A stretch of DNA of 64,000 nucleotides from Streptomyces griseofuscus (GCF_014673495.1 NZ_CP051006.1:7315001-7379000), one strand, 5' to 3'; numbered from the stretch's first letter, positions 15,733-25,216 are shown. Notes: generated by a model from the sequence alone, not told the origin. Numbers and translations are program-made.

Positions 15733-16689
15733 TCAAGGGGCCTGGTACTTCCGGTACATGCGCGCCAGATCATTGAGCTTGCGCCGCGCCGCGTCCGGCC
15801 CCAGCCCCTTGAAGCGCAGCTCGTCGAAGACGACCTCACGGTGGTCCACCAGGTCCTCGTCCTGGATGAACAGACAGCCGTCCAGGTTCTCCGCGTAGGC
15901 GACCTTGGGCACCCGGCCCTCGAAGTCGAAGATCGTCGTGGTGCCCAGCTCGACCGGCAGGTCGTAATGATGCGCCGGATCGACCAGCCGCAGCTGGTAG
16001 TTGCGCCGCTCGGAGAGGCCGGCCAGATGCTCCATCTGGTCGGCCATGATCTCCGGGGAGCCCACGCGATTGAGCAGCGCGGCCGCGTGCACCACGATGA
16101 TCAGCTTCTTGCCCGGCGCGGCCTCGAACCTCGCCCGGCGCTCCTTGCGCAGCCCCAGCAGCGCGTCATGGGTGTCACGCTCCCCTCGGCCGCGTCTGAT
16201 CAGGGCCTCGGCGTACGCCGGCGTCTGCGCCAGGCCGTGCAACAGATCGCTGCTGTACGCCTTGATACGTGTCGCCATGTCCTCGAAGCTGATCACAGCT
16301 TGGAGGTACGGCTGAGCCACGGTCGACCATTCCTGCCACCACGTCGGCTGGTTGGCGATCTCGGCGAGTTCGAGGAGGACGGCCTGTTCCTTCTCGCCGC
16401 TGATCTCGTACACCACGAAGAGCCGCAGCAGGTCCTTCTCCTTGAAATGGTGCATGCCGCTCTCGATCCGGCTCAGCTTCGAGGAGGAGCAGCCCATCCG
16501 GCGTGCCACCTCCTCCTGCTTCAGCCCGAGATGGTGACGCCGGCTCCGTAACGCGTGCCCGAGCAGCATCCGGGGCGCGGACGGAACGGCCTCGTCCTTG
16601 AGGTAGCGCACGGTGCCCCGGCGGCCCGGCCGGTCGCCGCCGCTCCCACTTCCGACCGGCCCCGGGGCCCCTGCTATCCGCCTGATCAA
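15733..16689 (-). CDS. XRE-family regulator with DUF5753-type C-terminal domain
   Basis: A protein of about 318 residues. The HTH contains LGHALRSRRHHLGLKQEEVA and RMGCSSSKLSRIESG, the classical XRE helices. The long C-terminal part has NQPTWWQEWSTVAQPYLQ and a conserved NLDGCLFIQDEDLVDHREV block typical of the DUF5753 regulators paired with DUF397 proteins. TTG 16689 is chosen because GAGGAGGGA stands at ideal spacing; an ATG at 16755 would add 22 Gly/Ala-rich residues. It is the most likely partner of the DUF397 protein about 1 kb away. Confidence 0.85.
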   Translation of the reverse strand: MIRRIAGAPGPVGSGSGGDRPGRRGTVRYLKDEAVPSAPRMLLGHALRSRRHHLGLKQEEVARRMGCSSSKLSRIESGMHHFKEKDLLRLFVVYEISGEKEQAVLLELAEIANQPTWWQEWSTVAQPYLQAVISFEDMATRIKAYSSDLLHGLAQTPAYAEALIRRGRGERDTHDALLGLRKERRARFEAAPGKKLIIVVHAAALLNRVGSPEIMADQMEHLAGLSERRNYQLRLVDPAHHYDLPVELGTTTIFDFEGRVPKVAYAENLDGCLFIQDEDLVDHREVVFDELRFKGLGPDAARRKLNDLARMYRKYQAP

Positions 16690-16966
16690 CGTTCCCTCCT
16701 CGCCTCTACCCGCGGGACCGCCCGCGCCCCCGCCCCGCGGAGCCCCATAGTGCACAGCCTCGCGTCTCAGGGAGCCCGGATCACCGGAAAAACCCCATCG
16801 GCACGGATGTCCACCTGCTGTCGGCCCCTCACGGACACCTCACCAGGAGAAGACGAAGCCGCCTCGGGGGTCAACGTGGCGACCCCTGGCGGGAGTTGGC
16901 GCACAGCACAGAAAGGCCGGCGATATTCGCGAGAGATCGGCAGGGGTTCGGGGATAGCCTCCCGCG

Positions 16967-17431
16967 GTGACCTCACCTGCCCAGCCCCTCGTGGCTCCCG
17001 ACTTCGTCGTACCGCCGCCGCCCGCCACCGCCCGCTTCCGGCTGGAACCCCTCGGCCCTCAGCACAACGCCGCCGACCACGCCGCCTGGACCTCCAGCAT
17101 CGCCCACATCCGGGCCAACCCCGACTTCACCGGCCGCTCCTGGCCCCCGGTGGCGGGCATGTCCCTGGAGGCCAACCTCGAAGACCTGCGCCGGCACGCC
17201 GAGGACTTCGAGCGCCGCTCAGGCTTCACCTACACCGTGCTGTCGGTCCCCGGGAACGACGTCATCGGCTGCGTCTACATCTACGGCTCACGCCAGGATC
17301 CCGAGGTCACCGACGTCCGCTCCTGGGTCCGCGCGAGCCATGCCTCTCTCGACGCCGACCTCTATCGCGTCGTCAGCGACTGGCTGGAGCGCGAATGGCC
17401 ATTCGGACGGGTGGCGTACGCCCCTCGCTGA
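16967..17431 (+). CDS. GNAT-family acetyltransferase
   Basis: A 154-residue cytosolic GNAT-like protein. FRLEPLGPQHNAADHAAW opens the fold, FTYTVLSVPGNDVIGCVYIY gives beta-strands 2-4, and VRSWVRASHASLDADLYRVV occupies the acetyl-CoA loop region. A perfect R/Q-x-x-G-x-G/A loop is not obvious. GTG 16967 is the only upstream start. The substrate is unknown. It stands alone between convergent and divergent neighbours and is probably a single transcription unit. Confidence 0.75.
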   Translation: MTSPAQPLVAPDFVVPPPPATARFRLEPLGPQHNAADHAAWTSSIAHIRANPDFTGRSWPPVAGMSLEANLEDLRRHAEDFERRSGFTYTVLSVPGNDVIGCVYIYGSRQDPEVTDVRSWVRASHASLDADLYRVVSDWLEREWPFGRVAYAPR

Positions 17432-17486
17432 GCCACCGCGGCGAGGGCCGCACAAGCACCGTGTGCGTCGCTCGCGGCGGCTTCCG

Positions 17487-18395
17487 TCAGACCGCGGACC
17501 GGCCCCGCGCCCCTGCCGCCCCCAGCTGTCGGTTCCGGGCCCGTCGGAAGAGCAGCGTGCCCGCCGCGGTGGCGAGGAAGACACCGCCCGCGGTCCAGGC
17601 CACCACGGGCGCCCGGGAGGTACCGGCGGAGCCGGCCGCCGCCTGGTCCGTGGAGCAGGACCTTCCGGATGCGGTGGGGGCCACGCGCAGACGCGCCCAT
17701 GGCCGGTCCGGACCGCTCTGACCGGCATCGTGCCGGTAGACGACGTAAAGGCCCGGCGCGGCACCGCACTTGAGGGTGGCGGTGGCGGTCAGCACGGCGC
17801 GGGCGCCCCGCAGGACGGGGCGGTCGGCGAACGCGCGGGAGGTCAGGCTGATGTGCCCGTCCGCGCCTTCGTCGTCGTTGTCGGTGAGGGTGACACGGCT
17901 TCCGGCCCGGAAGGTCCGCACATCCCATTCCGACTGGGGCCATGTGTCGCCCGGGGCCCAGCGCTCCTCCAGATCGGGCGCGGGCAGCCGCTTCACCTTG
18001 TCCCGACAGGCCCGGCGCGCGTTCTCGTCGACCGGCAGGACGCGCACCCGCGCCCAACGGAAGGGATGTTCGTCCGGGCCCACGTCTCCGGCGCCGCGCC
18101 GGATGACCGGCTGAGTGCCGGGCCGGGCGTCGCAGGCGATGGTGACGGTGGTGGTCAGCAGCGGATCCCTCATGCGCAGCCTGCCCGTCGCCATGAACAC
18201 GGACGCGTGCAGGGTGTCGCCGTAGGAGGCCTCGCCGGACCGGGCGTCGATGGTCAGCGTGTCGCCGGGCCGCACCGAGGCCAGGCCGCCGTATGTGAGC
18301 GACGGCGTCGACGGCGCGGCCGACGCCGGCCCGGCCGCGAGCAAGGGCAGCAGGAGGGGGAGGGCCGCCCAAGCCGCCCTGCGGAATCTGTCCAT
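17487..18395 (-). CDS. secreted protein with C-terminal membrane anchor, function unknown
   Basis: A 302-residue extracytoplasmic protein. ATG 18395 begins a clean signal peptide (MDRFRRAAWAALPLLLPLLAAG, cleavage near ASA-AP). Two similar beta-rich halves follow: VRPGDTLTIDARSGEASYGDT and FRAGSRVTLTDNDDEGADGH each open one. A hydrophobic segment and the RRARNR stop-transfer sequence at the end anchor it to the membrane. Four cysteines could form disulphides. I do not recognise a named family. It resembles wall- or membrane-tethered streptomycete surface proteins with Ig-like domains. It is divergent from the secreted protease gene across about 170 bases. Confidence 0.7.
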   Translation of the reverse strand: MDRFRRAAWAALPLLLPLLAAGPASAAPSTPSLTYGGLASVRPGDTLTIDARSGEASYGDTLHASVFMATGRLRMRDPLLTTTVTIACDARPGTQPVIRRGAGDVGPDEHPFRWARVRVLPVDENARRACRDKVKRLPAPDLEERWAPGDTWPQSEWDVRTFRAGSRVTLTDNDDEGADGHISLTSRAFADRPVLRGARAVLTATATLKCGAAPGLYVVYRHDAGQSGPDRPWARLRVAPTASGRSCSTDQAAAGSAGTSRAPVVAWTAGGVFLATAAGTLLFRRARNRQLGAAGARGRSAV

Positions 18396-18564
18396 CGCCC
18401 GTGCCCTGTCTGTCTTTCGACGTCTGTCTTTCAACGCCGTGTCAGGCGGCGTCACCGGTCGGTATGCTGATCCTCTTCGTGGCGAACACATGTGCGATAT
18501 ATCCGATTTCAACGGTCCGGTATCGCGCACCGTTCGGCTTCCTCCAAGACGGAAAGACACCCTG

Positions 18565-20415
18565 GTGCGTTCCAGCTACAGATGGGTTCCGGTCCTCGCG
18601 CTCGGACTGGGCGCGGGCATGTTCGGTGCCGCCCCGGCCTCCTCGGCAGAGACCTCCGGGACCACGGCCCCCGCGGTCGCTCCGGACGAGCCGAACGTGC
18701 CGGACGGGCCGGGTCTCGTCGGCGAGGAGAGGTACTGGACGGCGGACCGCATGAAGAACGCGGTACCCGCCGACGGGCCCTCGGCCCCGGTCGCCCCGCG
18801 GCACGGCCTCGGCGCACAGCGGGCCGCGGGCCGCAGCTCACCGCCGTCCGGCACACCCGCGCCCCAGCACTTCGCGGGCCACCCGATGGTCGGCACCTTC
18901 TTCTTCGACGGCAAGCCGCTCGGCGGCGACACCTACTGCACGGGCAGCGTCGTGCACACGGCCGCCAAGGACATCGTGCTGACCGCCGGACACTGCGGCA
19001 TCGGGCTGGGCAAGGCCACGCACCGGGTCTTCGTCCCGCAGTACAGCAGCGGCAAGAGCGCCGCGCAGCAGCCGTTCGGCGTCTTCCCGGTGCTCCAGGT
19101 CTACACGGACCCCCGCTACACGGCGAACACCAAGTCGGCCGCCTCCGACCTCGATCTGTCCTTCGCCCAGGTCGACGCCAACAGCCGAGGCAAGGTGGAG
19201 GACGTCACCGGTGCCCTCACCTTCACCCCCACCAGCGGCTACAACCACAAGGTCACCGTCATCGGCTATCCCGGCTCCGGGAGCGTCAACCCCGGTCATC
19301 TGCCGATCCGTTGCCCCGTCACCACCTCCCAACTGCCCGGGTTCCGGCAACTGCGCATGACCTGCAAGGGCTTCTACGGCGGTGTCTCCGGCGGCCCCTG
19401 GATCGAGGGCTACGACAGCGCCACGGGCCGGGGCAAGGTCATCGGCAACACCGGCGGATACAACGGCGGCGGCAACGACGCCGACGACGACTGGGTGTCG
19501 TACGCGCCGGTCTACGGCAAGGACGCCCAGGACCTCTTCCAGCACGCCGCCGCCCACCAGCAGTTGGGCAAGAACCCCCCGTACTCGGGGACGACGGACC
19601 CCTGGCTGCCCGGATCGGCGAGCACCTGGAAGAAGGCCGCGCTGATGACCTCAGGTGACTTCCGGGGGACCGGTCACAGCGACCTGATCGTGGTCTGGAC
19701 CGACGGCGAGGTCACGCTGTACCCCGGCGACGGACACGGCGGCTACGGCACCGAGCGGCGGCTGATGGCACCCAACAGCACCTGGAAGAACGCCAGGACC
19801 ATCACTGCGGGCGACTTCACCGGGTCCGATCAGTTCGACCTCCTGGTGCGCTGGACGGACGGCGAGGTCACCCTGTACGGCGACGTCGGCTCCAAGGGGC
19901 TGAACCGGGCCGGCACCCGGATGATCAAACCCAACGCCACCTGGAAGAACGCCACCCAGATCAGCGCCGGCCGCTTCGGCAGCACGCGGTACGTCACCGA
20001 TCTGATCGTGCGCTGGGCCGACGGCGGGCTCACCCTGTACACCAACGTCGGCGCCGGCACCTTCGGGCAGCAGCACCGGCTCAAGGCCCCCAACGGCACC
20101 TGGAAGAACGCCACCCTGCTCACCAGTGGTGACTTCTCCGGTCGCCAGCAGTGGGACCTCATGGTCCGCTGGACCGACGGCGAACTCGACGACTACCCCG
20201 GCACCGGCACGTCCGGCCTCGGTACCGAGCGGCGCATCCAGAACCCCAACGAGCGGTGGGCCAAGGTCGCCACCATGACGACCGGCGACTTCACCGAGAA
20301 CGGCCGCACCGACGACCTCCTCGTACGGCGGTCCGACGGCGAGACCACCATGTACACCGACACCTCGGGCAACAGCCTGGGCGGGGAACGCATGCTCGTC
20401 GCCCCGACTTCCTGA
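18565..20415 (+). CDS. secreted trypsin/V8-like serine protease with five C-terminal repeats
   Basis: A 616-residue protein from GTG 18565, which starts a clear signal peptide (VRSSYRWVPVLALGLGAGMF, cleaved near SSA-ET). The protease domain (about residues 110-330) shows H143 in LTAGHCG, D195/D197 in SDLDLSFAQ and S275 in GVSGGPW. Residues 353-616 are five copies of a repeat of about 52 residues with the pattern WKKAALMTSGDF, DLIVVWTDGEVTLY, and a spacer ending RRLMAPN. These resemble FG-GAP/VCBS-type beta-propeller blades. The repeats probably bind a substrate or the wall. The enzyme acts outside the cell. Its gene is divergent from the membrane-anchored protein at 17487-18395. Confidence 0.9.
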   Translation: MRSSYRWVPVLALGLGAGMFGAAPASSAETSGTTAPAVAPDEPNVPDGPGLVGEERYWTADRMKNAVPADGPSAPVAPRHGLGAQRAAGRSSPPSGTPAPQHFAGHPMVGTFFFDGKPLGGDTYCTGSVVHTAAKDIVLTAGHCGIGLGKATHRVFVPQYSSGKSAAQQPFGVFPVLQVYTDPRYTANTKSAASDLDLSFAQVDANSRGKVEDVTGALTFTPTSGYNHKVTVIGYPGSGSVNPGHLPIRCPVTTSQLPGFRQLRMTCKGFYGGVSGGPWIEGYDSATGRGKVIGNTGGYNGGGNDADDDWVSYAPVYGKDAQDLFQHAAAHQQLGKNPPYSGTTDPWLPGSASTWKKAALMTSGDFRGTGHSDLIVVWTDGEVTLYPGDGHGGYGTERRLMAPNSTWKNARTITAGDFTGSDQFDLLVRWTDGEVTLYGDVGSKGLNRAGTRMIKPNATWKNATQISAGRFGSTRYVTDLIVRWADGGLTLYTNVGAGTFGQQHRLKAPNGTWKNATLLTSGDFSGRQQWDLMVRWTDGELDDYPGTGTSGLGTERRIQNPNERWAKVATMTTGDFTENGRTDDLLVRRSDGETTMYTDTSGNSLGGERMLVAPTS

Positions 20416-20911
20416 CGACCCCCGACGGCTGCCTGTACGACGGCTGTCGGACTCGCTCACCCGGGCCCACTCGGGCGGCGAGCGGCGGGCGGAGGCAGCG
20501 GGCAGCGGGTGGTGGGCGGCCGCGTGCGCCGCCGTCCCGCCCGACGCCGTCCGGGGGACCGGCAACACCCGTGCTCCGGCGCCGCGTTGGGAGCGGGCTC
20601 AGAGGCGTCGTACGACACCGCCGGGCCCCGGCACACCTACGCGGTGCCCTGTGACGCGGTCAGCCAGGCGCGGTAGCGGCGGCGGGAACCCGGACGGGTG
20701 CGCGGCGCGAGGCGGGAGTGCGCGTCGGCGGTCCGGCCGGTGAGCGCACGGCGAGCACACGCTGAGCACACGGCGAGCGCACGGTGTGCGCCGAGGTGGT
20801 CGCGCGGGTGGTCCATGCCTCGGGCGGGGACCGGAAACGGAGCGGCGCAGCGGCACCGCGCCGGTCCCCGCCCTGCTCAGACCTCGGTCGGTCGGAGCCT
20901 TCGGCGTCCGG
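20416..20911. other. gene-free interval with short GAGCACACG-type repeats
   Basis: About 500 bases between convergent genes. At about 20738-20795 a run of imperfect 10-11-base units (GCGAGCACAC, GCTGAGCACAC, GCGAGCGCAC) is visible. The flanking sequence shows no gene. Confidence 0.5.
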
Positions 20912-21763
20912 TCACACCGCGACGCGGCGCGAGCGCCGGGTGCGGCGGAGACGAAGGCAGACCGCGAGCACGGCCGCGGCGGCCATGGCGGTGGCGGCCG
21001 CGGTGAAGGCCGTTGTCGTGGTGGAGGTGGTGGCCGTCGCGGTGGCCGCGGAGGCGGAGGGCGCGTTGGCGGAGGACATGGGCGGGGCCGCCGTGGCGCC
21101 GTCGTAACCGCCGCCCTTGCCCGCCCGGTCGTAGGCGGAGCCGGGGAGCTTGTCGCCGTACTTCTTGTGGACCAGGCGCTGGTAGTCGGCGAGGGAGACG
21201 CCGGCCTTGCCCACGGCGCGGCGCGCGTCGGGGTCGAGCGGGAGCACGCGGCCGTCGCGCACCACGTACCAGGCGTCGATCTGCGGCTCCTGGAAGACGG
21301 TTCCGCGGCCGTGCGCCTTGCCGACGTAGTCGGTCTCGTCGCCGCCGGTCGCGATGTTGACGACCTTCCAGCCCTGCGCCGTCCGTACGGTCCACAGCGA
21401 GGCGACCTGCCCGTCGGCGGAGACCGCCTTGCTCGCGACGAACTGCGGCGCGGCGACGGGAGCGCCCGGGCGCCCGGCGACGAACCCGGGAGCGAGGGAG
21501 TAGACGGTCACCGAGGGCCCGACCAGATGCGGGCGGGCCGCGTCCGCCTTGAGGGTGCCGGCGCGGGCGAAGAAGCGCGACAGGGTGTGGAGGGTGGCGG
21601 GGCTGGACGCCGCCTCACGCGCCTGGGCGGTGGCCGAGGCGGTGAAGGGTGCGGGGAAACCGGCAGGCGCGGAGGCCGCGTGGGCGGCGGTGGGGGTGAG
21701 GGCGCCGAGGGTCGTGGCGGCGAGCAGGGCGACGACGGCCGTGCGCGGGTGGGGCGAGGTCAT
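20912..21763 (-). CDS. secreted, C-terminally anchored protein of unknown function
   Basis: A 283-residue protein starting at ATG 21763, five bases after the papain-like protease stop, so the two form an operon. A signal peptide ends near AHA-AS. The middle (about 60-215) is a mixed fold with ASLWTVRTAQGWKVVNIATG and AWYVVRDGRVLPLDPDAR. A Ser/Thr/Ala-rich stalk, a hydrophobic segment and RLRRTRRSRR form a C-terminal membrane anchor. I do not recognise the family. By context it may be the partner, inhibitor or substrate of the adjacent secreted protease. Confidence 0.75.
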   Translation of the reverse strand: MTSPHPRTAVVALLAATTLGALTPTAAHAASAPAGFPAPFTASATAQAREAASSPATLHTLSRFFARAGTLKADAARPHLVGPSVTVYSLAPGFVAGRPGAPVAAPQFVASKAVSADGQVASLWTVRTAQGWKVVNIATGGDETDYVGKAHGRGTVFQEPQIDAWYVVRDGRVLPLDPDARRAVGKAGVSLADYQRLVHKKYGDKLPGSAYDRAGKGGGYDGATAAPPMSSANAPSASAATATATTSTTTTAFTAAATAMAAAAVLAVCLRLRRTRRSRRVAV

Positions 21764-21768
21764 GGGGG

Positions 21769-22407
21769 TCACGCTCCGATCCCGTAGAGCGAATGCGTCC
21801 ACGTGAACGAGTTGTTGTCCACGTAATAGTCGTAATCCGCCCAGTTGTAGCGGGAGTTGGAGGGCCACGGATCGCCCCAGTAGACCTGGCCGGCGGCAGG
21901 GTCGTAGCCGTAGAGCACATGCATGTGCCCGCCCCCGGAGCTCCACTCGATGCGTGTCTCGACGGGCCGGCCGGCGTCGATCTCCTTCTGCACGGTGGCG
22001 TAGCGCAAGTAACCCCGCACGTACGTACCGGGGTTGATGCCCATCCAGTCCAGGGCGTCCTGCACATTGCCCAGTGACGCCTGCCAGTTGCCGCAGGGGC
22101 TGCCCTGGGGCCGGCCGAACGCGGCGTCGCAGAACTGGTTCTGGTCGTAGTCCCGCCCGAACCACGAGGCGATGGTGTTGCCGCTCGCAGCCCAGCACCA
22201 ATTGCTGTTCTGCTGCGCCTGCATGGTGATGTTCAGACGCTTGGCGGTGGCGACCGCGGGGCGAGAGGCGGCCCGAGATGCCGCCTGGCGCACGGAGTCG
22301 GGCGCGGCGTGCGCGGTGGCCGCCGGGAGGAACGCGGGCGTCAGGACGGCGACGGCCGTGAGGGCCAGTGACGCCAGCCGTATACGGCGTCGGTTGGAGA
22401 TGGACAT
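21769..22407 (-). CDS. secreted papain-like (AvrRpt2/C39-like) cysteine protease
   Basis: A 212-residue secreted protein. ATG 22407 follows GGAGCACTGCC, and a signal peptide (SLALTAVAVLTPAFLPAATA) ends near AHA-AP. The catalytic cysteine is C71 in NSNWCWAASG, the histidine H163 in GGHMHVLYGYD, and D179 in YWGDPW completes the triad. This matches the papain-like AvrRpt2 family, known in streptomycete exoproteins. Five bases separate it from the anchored protein gene downstream. Substrates are unknown; it should act outside the cell. Confidence 0.85.
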   Translation of the reverse strand: MSISNRRRIRLASLALTAVAVLTPAFLPAATAHAAPDSVRQAASRAASRPAVATAKRLNITMQAQQNSNWCWAASGNTIASWFGRDYDQNQFCDAAFGRPQGSPCGNWQASLGNVQDALDWMGINPGTYVRGYLRYATVQKEIDAGRPVETRIEWSSGGGHMHVLYGYDPAAGQVYWGDPWPSNSRYNWADYDYYVDNNSFTWTHSLYGIGA

Positions 22408-22658
22408 GGCAGTGCTCCCAGTCACGGTGGGGGGTGGCGGTGCGCGTCCGGACGCTGCCCCAGCAGCTTTGGTCACCTGCCGGGCCCCGGTCAACGGCAT
22501 CCGCCGCGGGATGGTGGTGAAGTAAACTTCGCGCGTACGGTTGTGAACGCCCCCGCGGTGCCGGCAGGTGGCGGCCCGTAGGCAACACCCCGTGCCCGTA
22601 CGGGAAGTGAACGTTCACTGGAAGACGCTCATGGGGGCCGGGAGAGGGAAGAGCCCCG

Positions 22659-23654
22659 ATGGCAGCACGTGCTACCGATCGCCATGGCACCCCGCGCGCC
22701 AGTGATCCGGCCCTCGGCCCGTCCCGCCGCCCCGGCCCTCCCACCACCCCCGAGGCCGAACTCGCCGAAGCCCTGCGCACCGGCCCGTTCGATGTCGCGC
22801 TCCGGGCCGCGCTCGCCGCGCGCGGGCTGGCACTGCACCGGGTGCAGCACCGGCTCGCCCAGCGGGGCATACGGGTCGGGGTGACCAGCCTCAGCTACTG
22901 GCAGCGCGGGCTACGGCGGCCCGACCGGCCCGAGTCGCTGCGCGCCGTCACCGTACTCGAAGAGGTCCTGGAGCTTCCCCCGCACGCGCTCACCCGGCTG
23001 ATAGGACCACGCGCCAACGGCGACCGCCCCCCGTCCCGTCCCTACCGCGCCCTCCTCGAACCGGCCGCCGCGCTCGAAGCACTGCTGGCGAGCCTCGCCG
23101 CGCCGGAGGACGGCGGGCTGCACACCGTGATCCACTACGAGCACGTTCACATCGGGGCCCGCCGGGAACTGCTCGCGCGGGACTCGCACCATGTCGTACG
23201 TGCCCACCGCGACGGCGTCGACCGGTATCTCGCCATCCATCTCGGCGACCCGGGCTGCGACACCGACCGGGTCCGGGTACGCGGCCTCGGCAACTGCCGG
23301 GTCGGGCGGACCCGGCGTGACGGCGCCTCGGGGATCGTCGTCGTGGAACTGCTCTTCGACGCACGGCTGAGAGCCGGCGAGACGGCCGTCCTCGGGTACC
23401 GCTTCGAGGACGGAACCGGCGCGCCCAGCGAGGAGTACGTGCGCGGCTTCACCTACGGCGGCGGCCAGTACGCCCTCCAGATCGGCTTCGACCGCGCCGC
23501 CCTCCCCGTCCACTGCCGCCGCTTCACCCGCCCCTCGGCCACCGCCCCCCGCAAGGCGGTCACCGACCTGACCCTCAACGCCCACGGCTCGGTTCACCTG
23601 GTGGAACAGCAGATCCGCCCGGGCGTCCTCGGCATCACCTGGGAGTGGGACTAG
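22659..23654 (+). CDS. HTH protein with uncharacterised C-terminal domain
   Basis: A 331-residue protein. Residues 45-100 (FDVALRAALAARGLALHRVQ, then VGVTSLSYWQRGLRRPDRPE) look like an XRE-type helix-turn-helix fused to a long uncharacterised region. The C-terminal part (about 150-331) is beta-rich, with VIHYEHVHIGARREL, VVELLFDARLRAGETAVLGY and GFTYGGGQYALQIGFD, and could be a ligand-binding sandwich. Start ATG 22659 has GAGAGGGAAG upstream. I know this domain pair only as a conserved actinomycete hypothetical. It lies divergent from the protease operon and could regulate it. Confidence 0.72.
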   Translation: MAARATDRHGTPRASDPALGPSRRPGPPTTPEAELAEALRTGPFDVALRAALAARGLALHRVQHRLAQRGIRVGVTSLSYWQRGLRRPDRPESLRAVTVLEEVLELPPHALTRLIGPRANGDRPPSRPYRALLEPAAALEALLASLAAPEDGGLHTVIHYEHVHIGARRELLARDSHHVVRAHRDGVDRYLAIHLGDPGCDTDRVRVRGLGNCRVGRTRRDGASGIVVVELLFDARLRAGETAVLGYRFEDGTGAPSEEYVRGFTYGGGQYALQIGFDRAALPVHCRRFTRPSATAPRKAVTDLTLNAHGSVHLVEQQIRPGVLGITWEWD

Positions 23655-23718
23655 AGCCGGTCCCGAGGGCGGCACCCGGGGCGGAACCCCCCCTTGTTAG
23701 GCCGGATGCCGTCTGCGG

Positions 23719-24540
23719 ATGCATGCCGCGATCGACCGCCGCAGCATCCTGATCATGCGGATATCTACTGTCGTACGGACCAGTCCACTGTCGGCGCGGC
23801 GCCGTGGGGCGCGTCATGTCATACCCGTGGCCCTCGTCTGCGGTGTGCTGCTGGCCGGCACCGCGGCGTGCGGCTCGGACGGCGGTCGCAGGAACCAGGC
23901 CGGCGCACCCGGTCTCAACATCCCGGTGGCGTCCGGGTCTCCCAACCCGGGCGCGGTGCCCCGCCTTCCGGGCATCGGAAGCCGTATGTCGAAGCGCGTA
24001 CCGGCCGACACCCGCCAGGCGGTGGTCGTCTACGGCGACGACCAGGACTCGGACGAGAGCACCGTCGTGCTCTACGAGCGCAAGGCCAACGCCTGGAAAC
24101 TCACGGGGACCTGGCCCGCGCACAACGGCAGGCAGGGCTGGACGACCGACCACCACCTGGACGACGAGCGCAGCCCCGTCGGCGCGTTCTCCCTGACGGA
24201 CGCGGGAGGGTCGCTGGAGGACCCCGGCAGCCGACTGCCCTACTGGTACGACGACAACGCGTACGCGGCCATGACGGAGGACGGCGACGAGCACGTCCAC
24301 GACTTCGACTACGTCATCGCCATCGACTACAACCGGCTCAAGGGCGTCGCGCCGTTCGACTGGAACCGCCCCGAGGGAGTGGAGAAGGGCGGCGGCATAT
24401 GGCTGCACCTGGACCACGGTGACGGCACGTCCGCCTGTGTCACCGTTCCCGAGTCCGGGATGAAGACGCTGCTGAGCACCCTGAACCCCCGCCTCCACCC
24501 CGTCGTGGTGATGGGGGACCGGGACCACCTGAGCGCCTGA
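23719..24540 (+). CDS. L,D-transpeptidase-like lipoprotein
   Basis: A protein of 261-273 residues; ATG 23719 or ATG 23755 could be the start, since neither has a strong ribosome site. A hydrophobic leader ends in LLAGTAAC, a probable lipobox with the lipidated cysteine at residue 51. The C-terminal half resembles YkuD-type L,D-transpeptidases of Streptomyces: WTTDHHLDDERSPVGAFSLT, then GIWLHLDHGDGTSACVTVPE with the candidate catalytic Cys. The textbook S-H-G-C motif is reduced to TSAC. It would act on peptidoglycan cross-links outside the membrane. It stands as a single gene. Confidence 0.75.
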   Translation: MHAAIDRRSILIMRISTVVRTSPLSARRRGARHVIPVALVCGVLLAGTAACGSDGGRRNQAGAPGLNIPVASGSPNPGAVPRLPGIGSRMSKRVPADTRQAVVVYGDDQDSDESTVVLYERKANAWKLTGTWPAHNGRQGWTTDHHLDDERSPVGAFSLTDAGGSLEDPGSRLPYWYDDNAYAAMTEDGDEHVHDFDYVIAIDYNRLKGVAPFDWNRPEGVEKGGGIWLHLDHGDGTSACVTVPESGMKTLLSTLNPRLHPVVVMGDRDHLSA

Positions 24541-24610
24541 CGGCGCGCCGACGGCGCGGTCCGCGAGGCCGCGTCCGCCCGGCGGCCACCGCGCCCGTTC
24601 GGCGCGGTGG

Positions 24611-25216
24611 TCAGCCGGACGGCCCGCGCCGGGTGCGCAGTGCCAGGACCAGGCAGACCGTGGTCGCGGCGATGACGAGTGAGGCGAGCAGCCGTGCCCA
24701 TGAGGTACCCACCACCGGCGCCCGGGCGGCGAGCAGGACCAGCGCGGTCGCGGCGGCGGCGGCCAGTGCGGGTGTCGCCGGCGGACGGCCGGGCGGCGCG
24801 GTGACACCGACGGTCCACGCGTCGGTGACGAGCAGATAGGCGAGCAGCAGCGCGGCGACGCAGACGACCAGCCAGAAGGGGGGATCGGTGGCCGCCGCGA
24901 TCGTGATCGCCGCGGCCGGCAGCACGGTCGTCCTGCGGCGGGCCGCGACGGCGCGTCGGCGCATGGAGGTCAGGACCGGGCGCGCGTCGACCATCGGGGC
25001 GGCCCACCACGCGGCCCCCACGGCCCCCAGGACCAGCATCTTGACCAGCCACGACGCGTGCAGGGCGGCCGGCGGATCGCAGGCCGCGACGACCAGTGCC
25101 GTACCGAGCAGGCGATCGGTGAGCCGGGAGGTGAGACGCGCGACGAGCAGCGCGGCACGGCTGTCGGCCGGGCGCGGATCCGGCCGGGCGGCGGCCCGGG
25201 CGTCGGCGGCGGTCAT
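24611..25216 (-). CDS. multi-pass membrane protein, last gene of MoxR operon
   Basis: A 201-residue integral membrane protein with about five hydrophobic segments and an Arg-rich cytoplasmic loop (SMRRRAVAARRRT). Its ATG overlaps the DUF58 gene stop as ATGA (25216-25213), so it is the terminal gene of the five-gene operon. No named family is recognisable. In comparable operons this place is taken by small membrane or transglutaminase-linked proteins. It probably acts in the same envelope complex, which is inference from coupling. Confidence 0.7.
   Translation of the reverse strand: MTAADARAAARPDPRPADSRAALLVARLTSRLTDRLLGTALVVAACDPPAALHASWLVKMLVLGAVGAAWWAAPMVDARPVLTSMRRRAVAARRRTTVLPAAAITIAAATDPPFWLVVCVAALLLAYLLVTDAWTVGVTAPPGRPPATPALAAAAATALVLLAARAPVVGTSWARLLASLVIAATTVCLVLALRTRRGPSG

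Noticed and set aside
20738..20795. Short GAGCACACG-type repeats as a CRISPR array
   Set aside because: Units are 10-11 bases, imperfect and without spacers; no cas genes are nearby.
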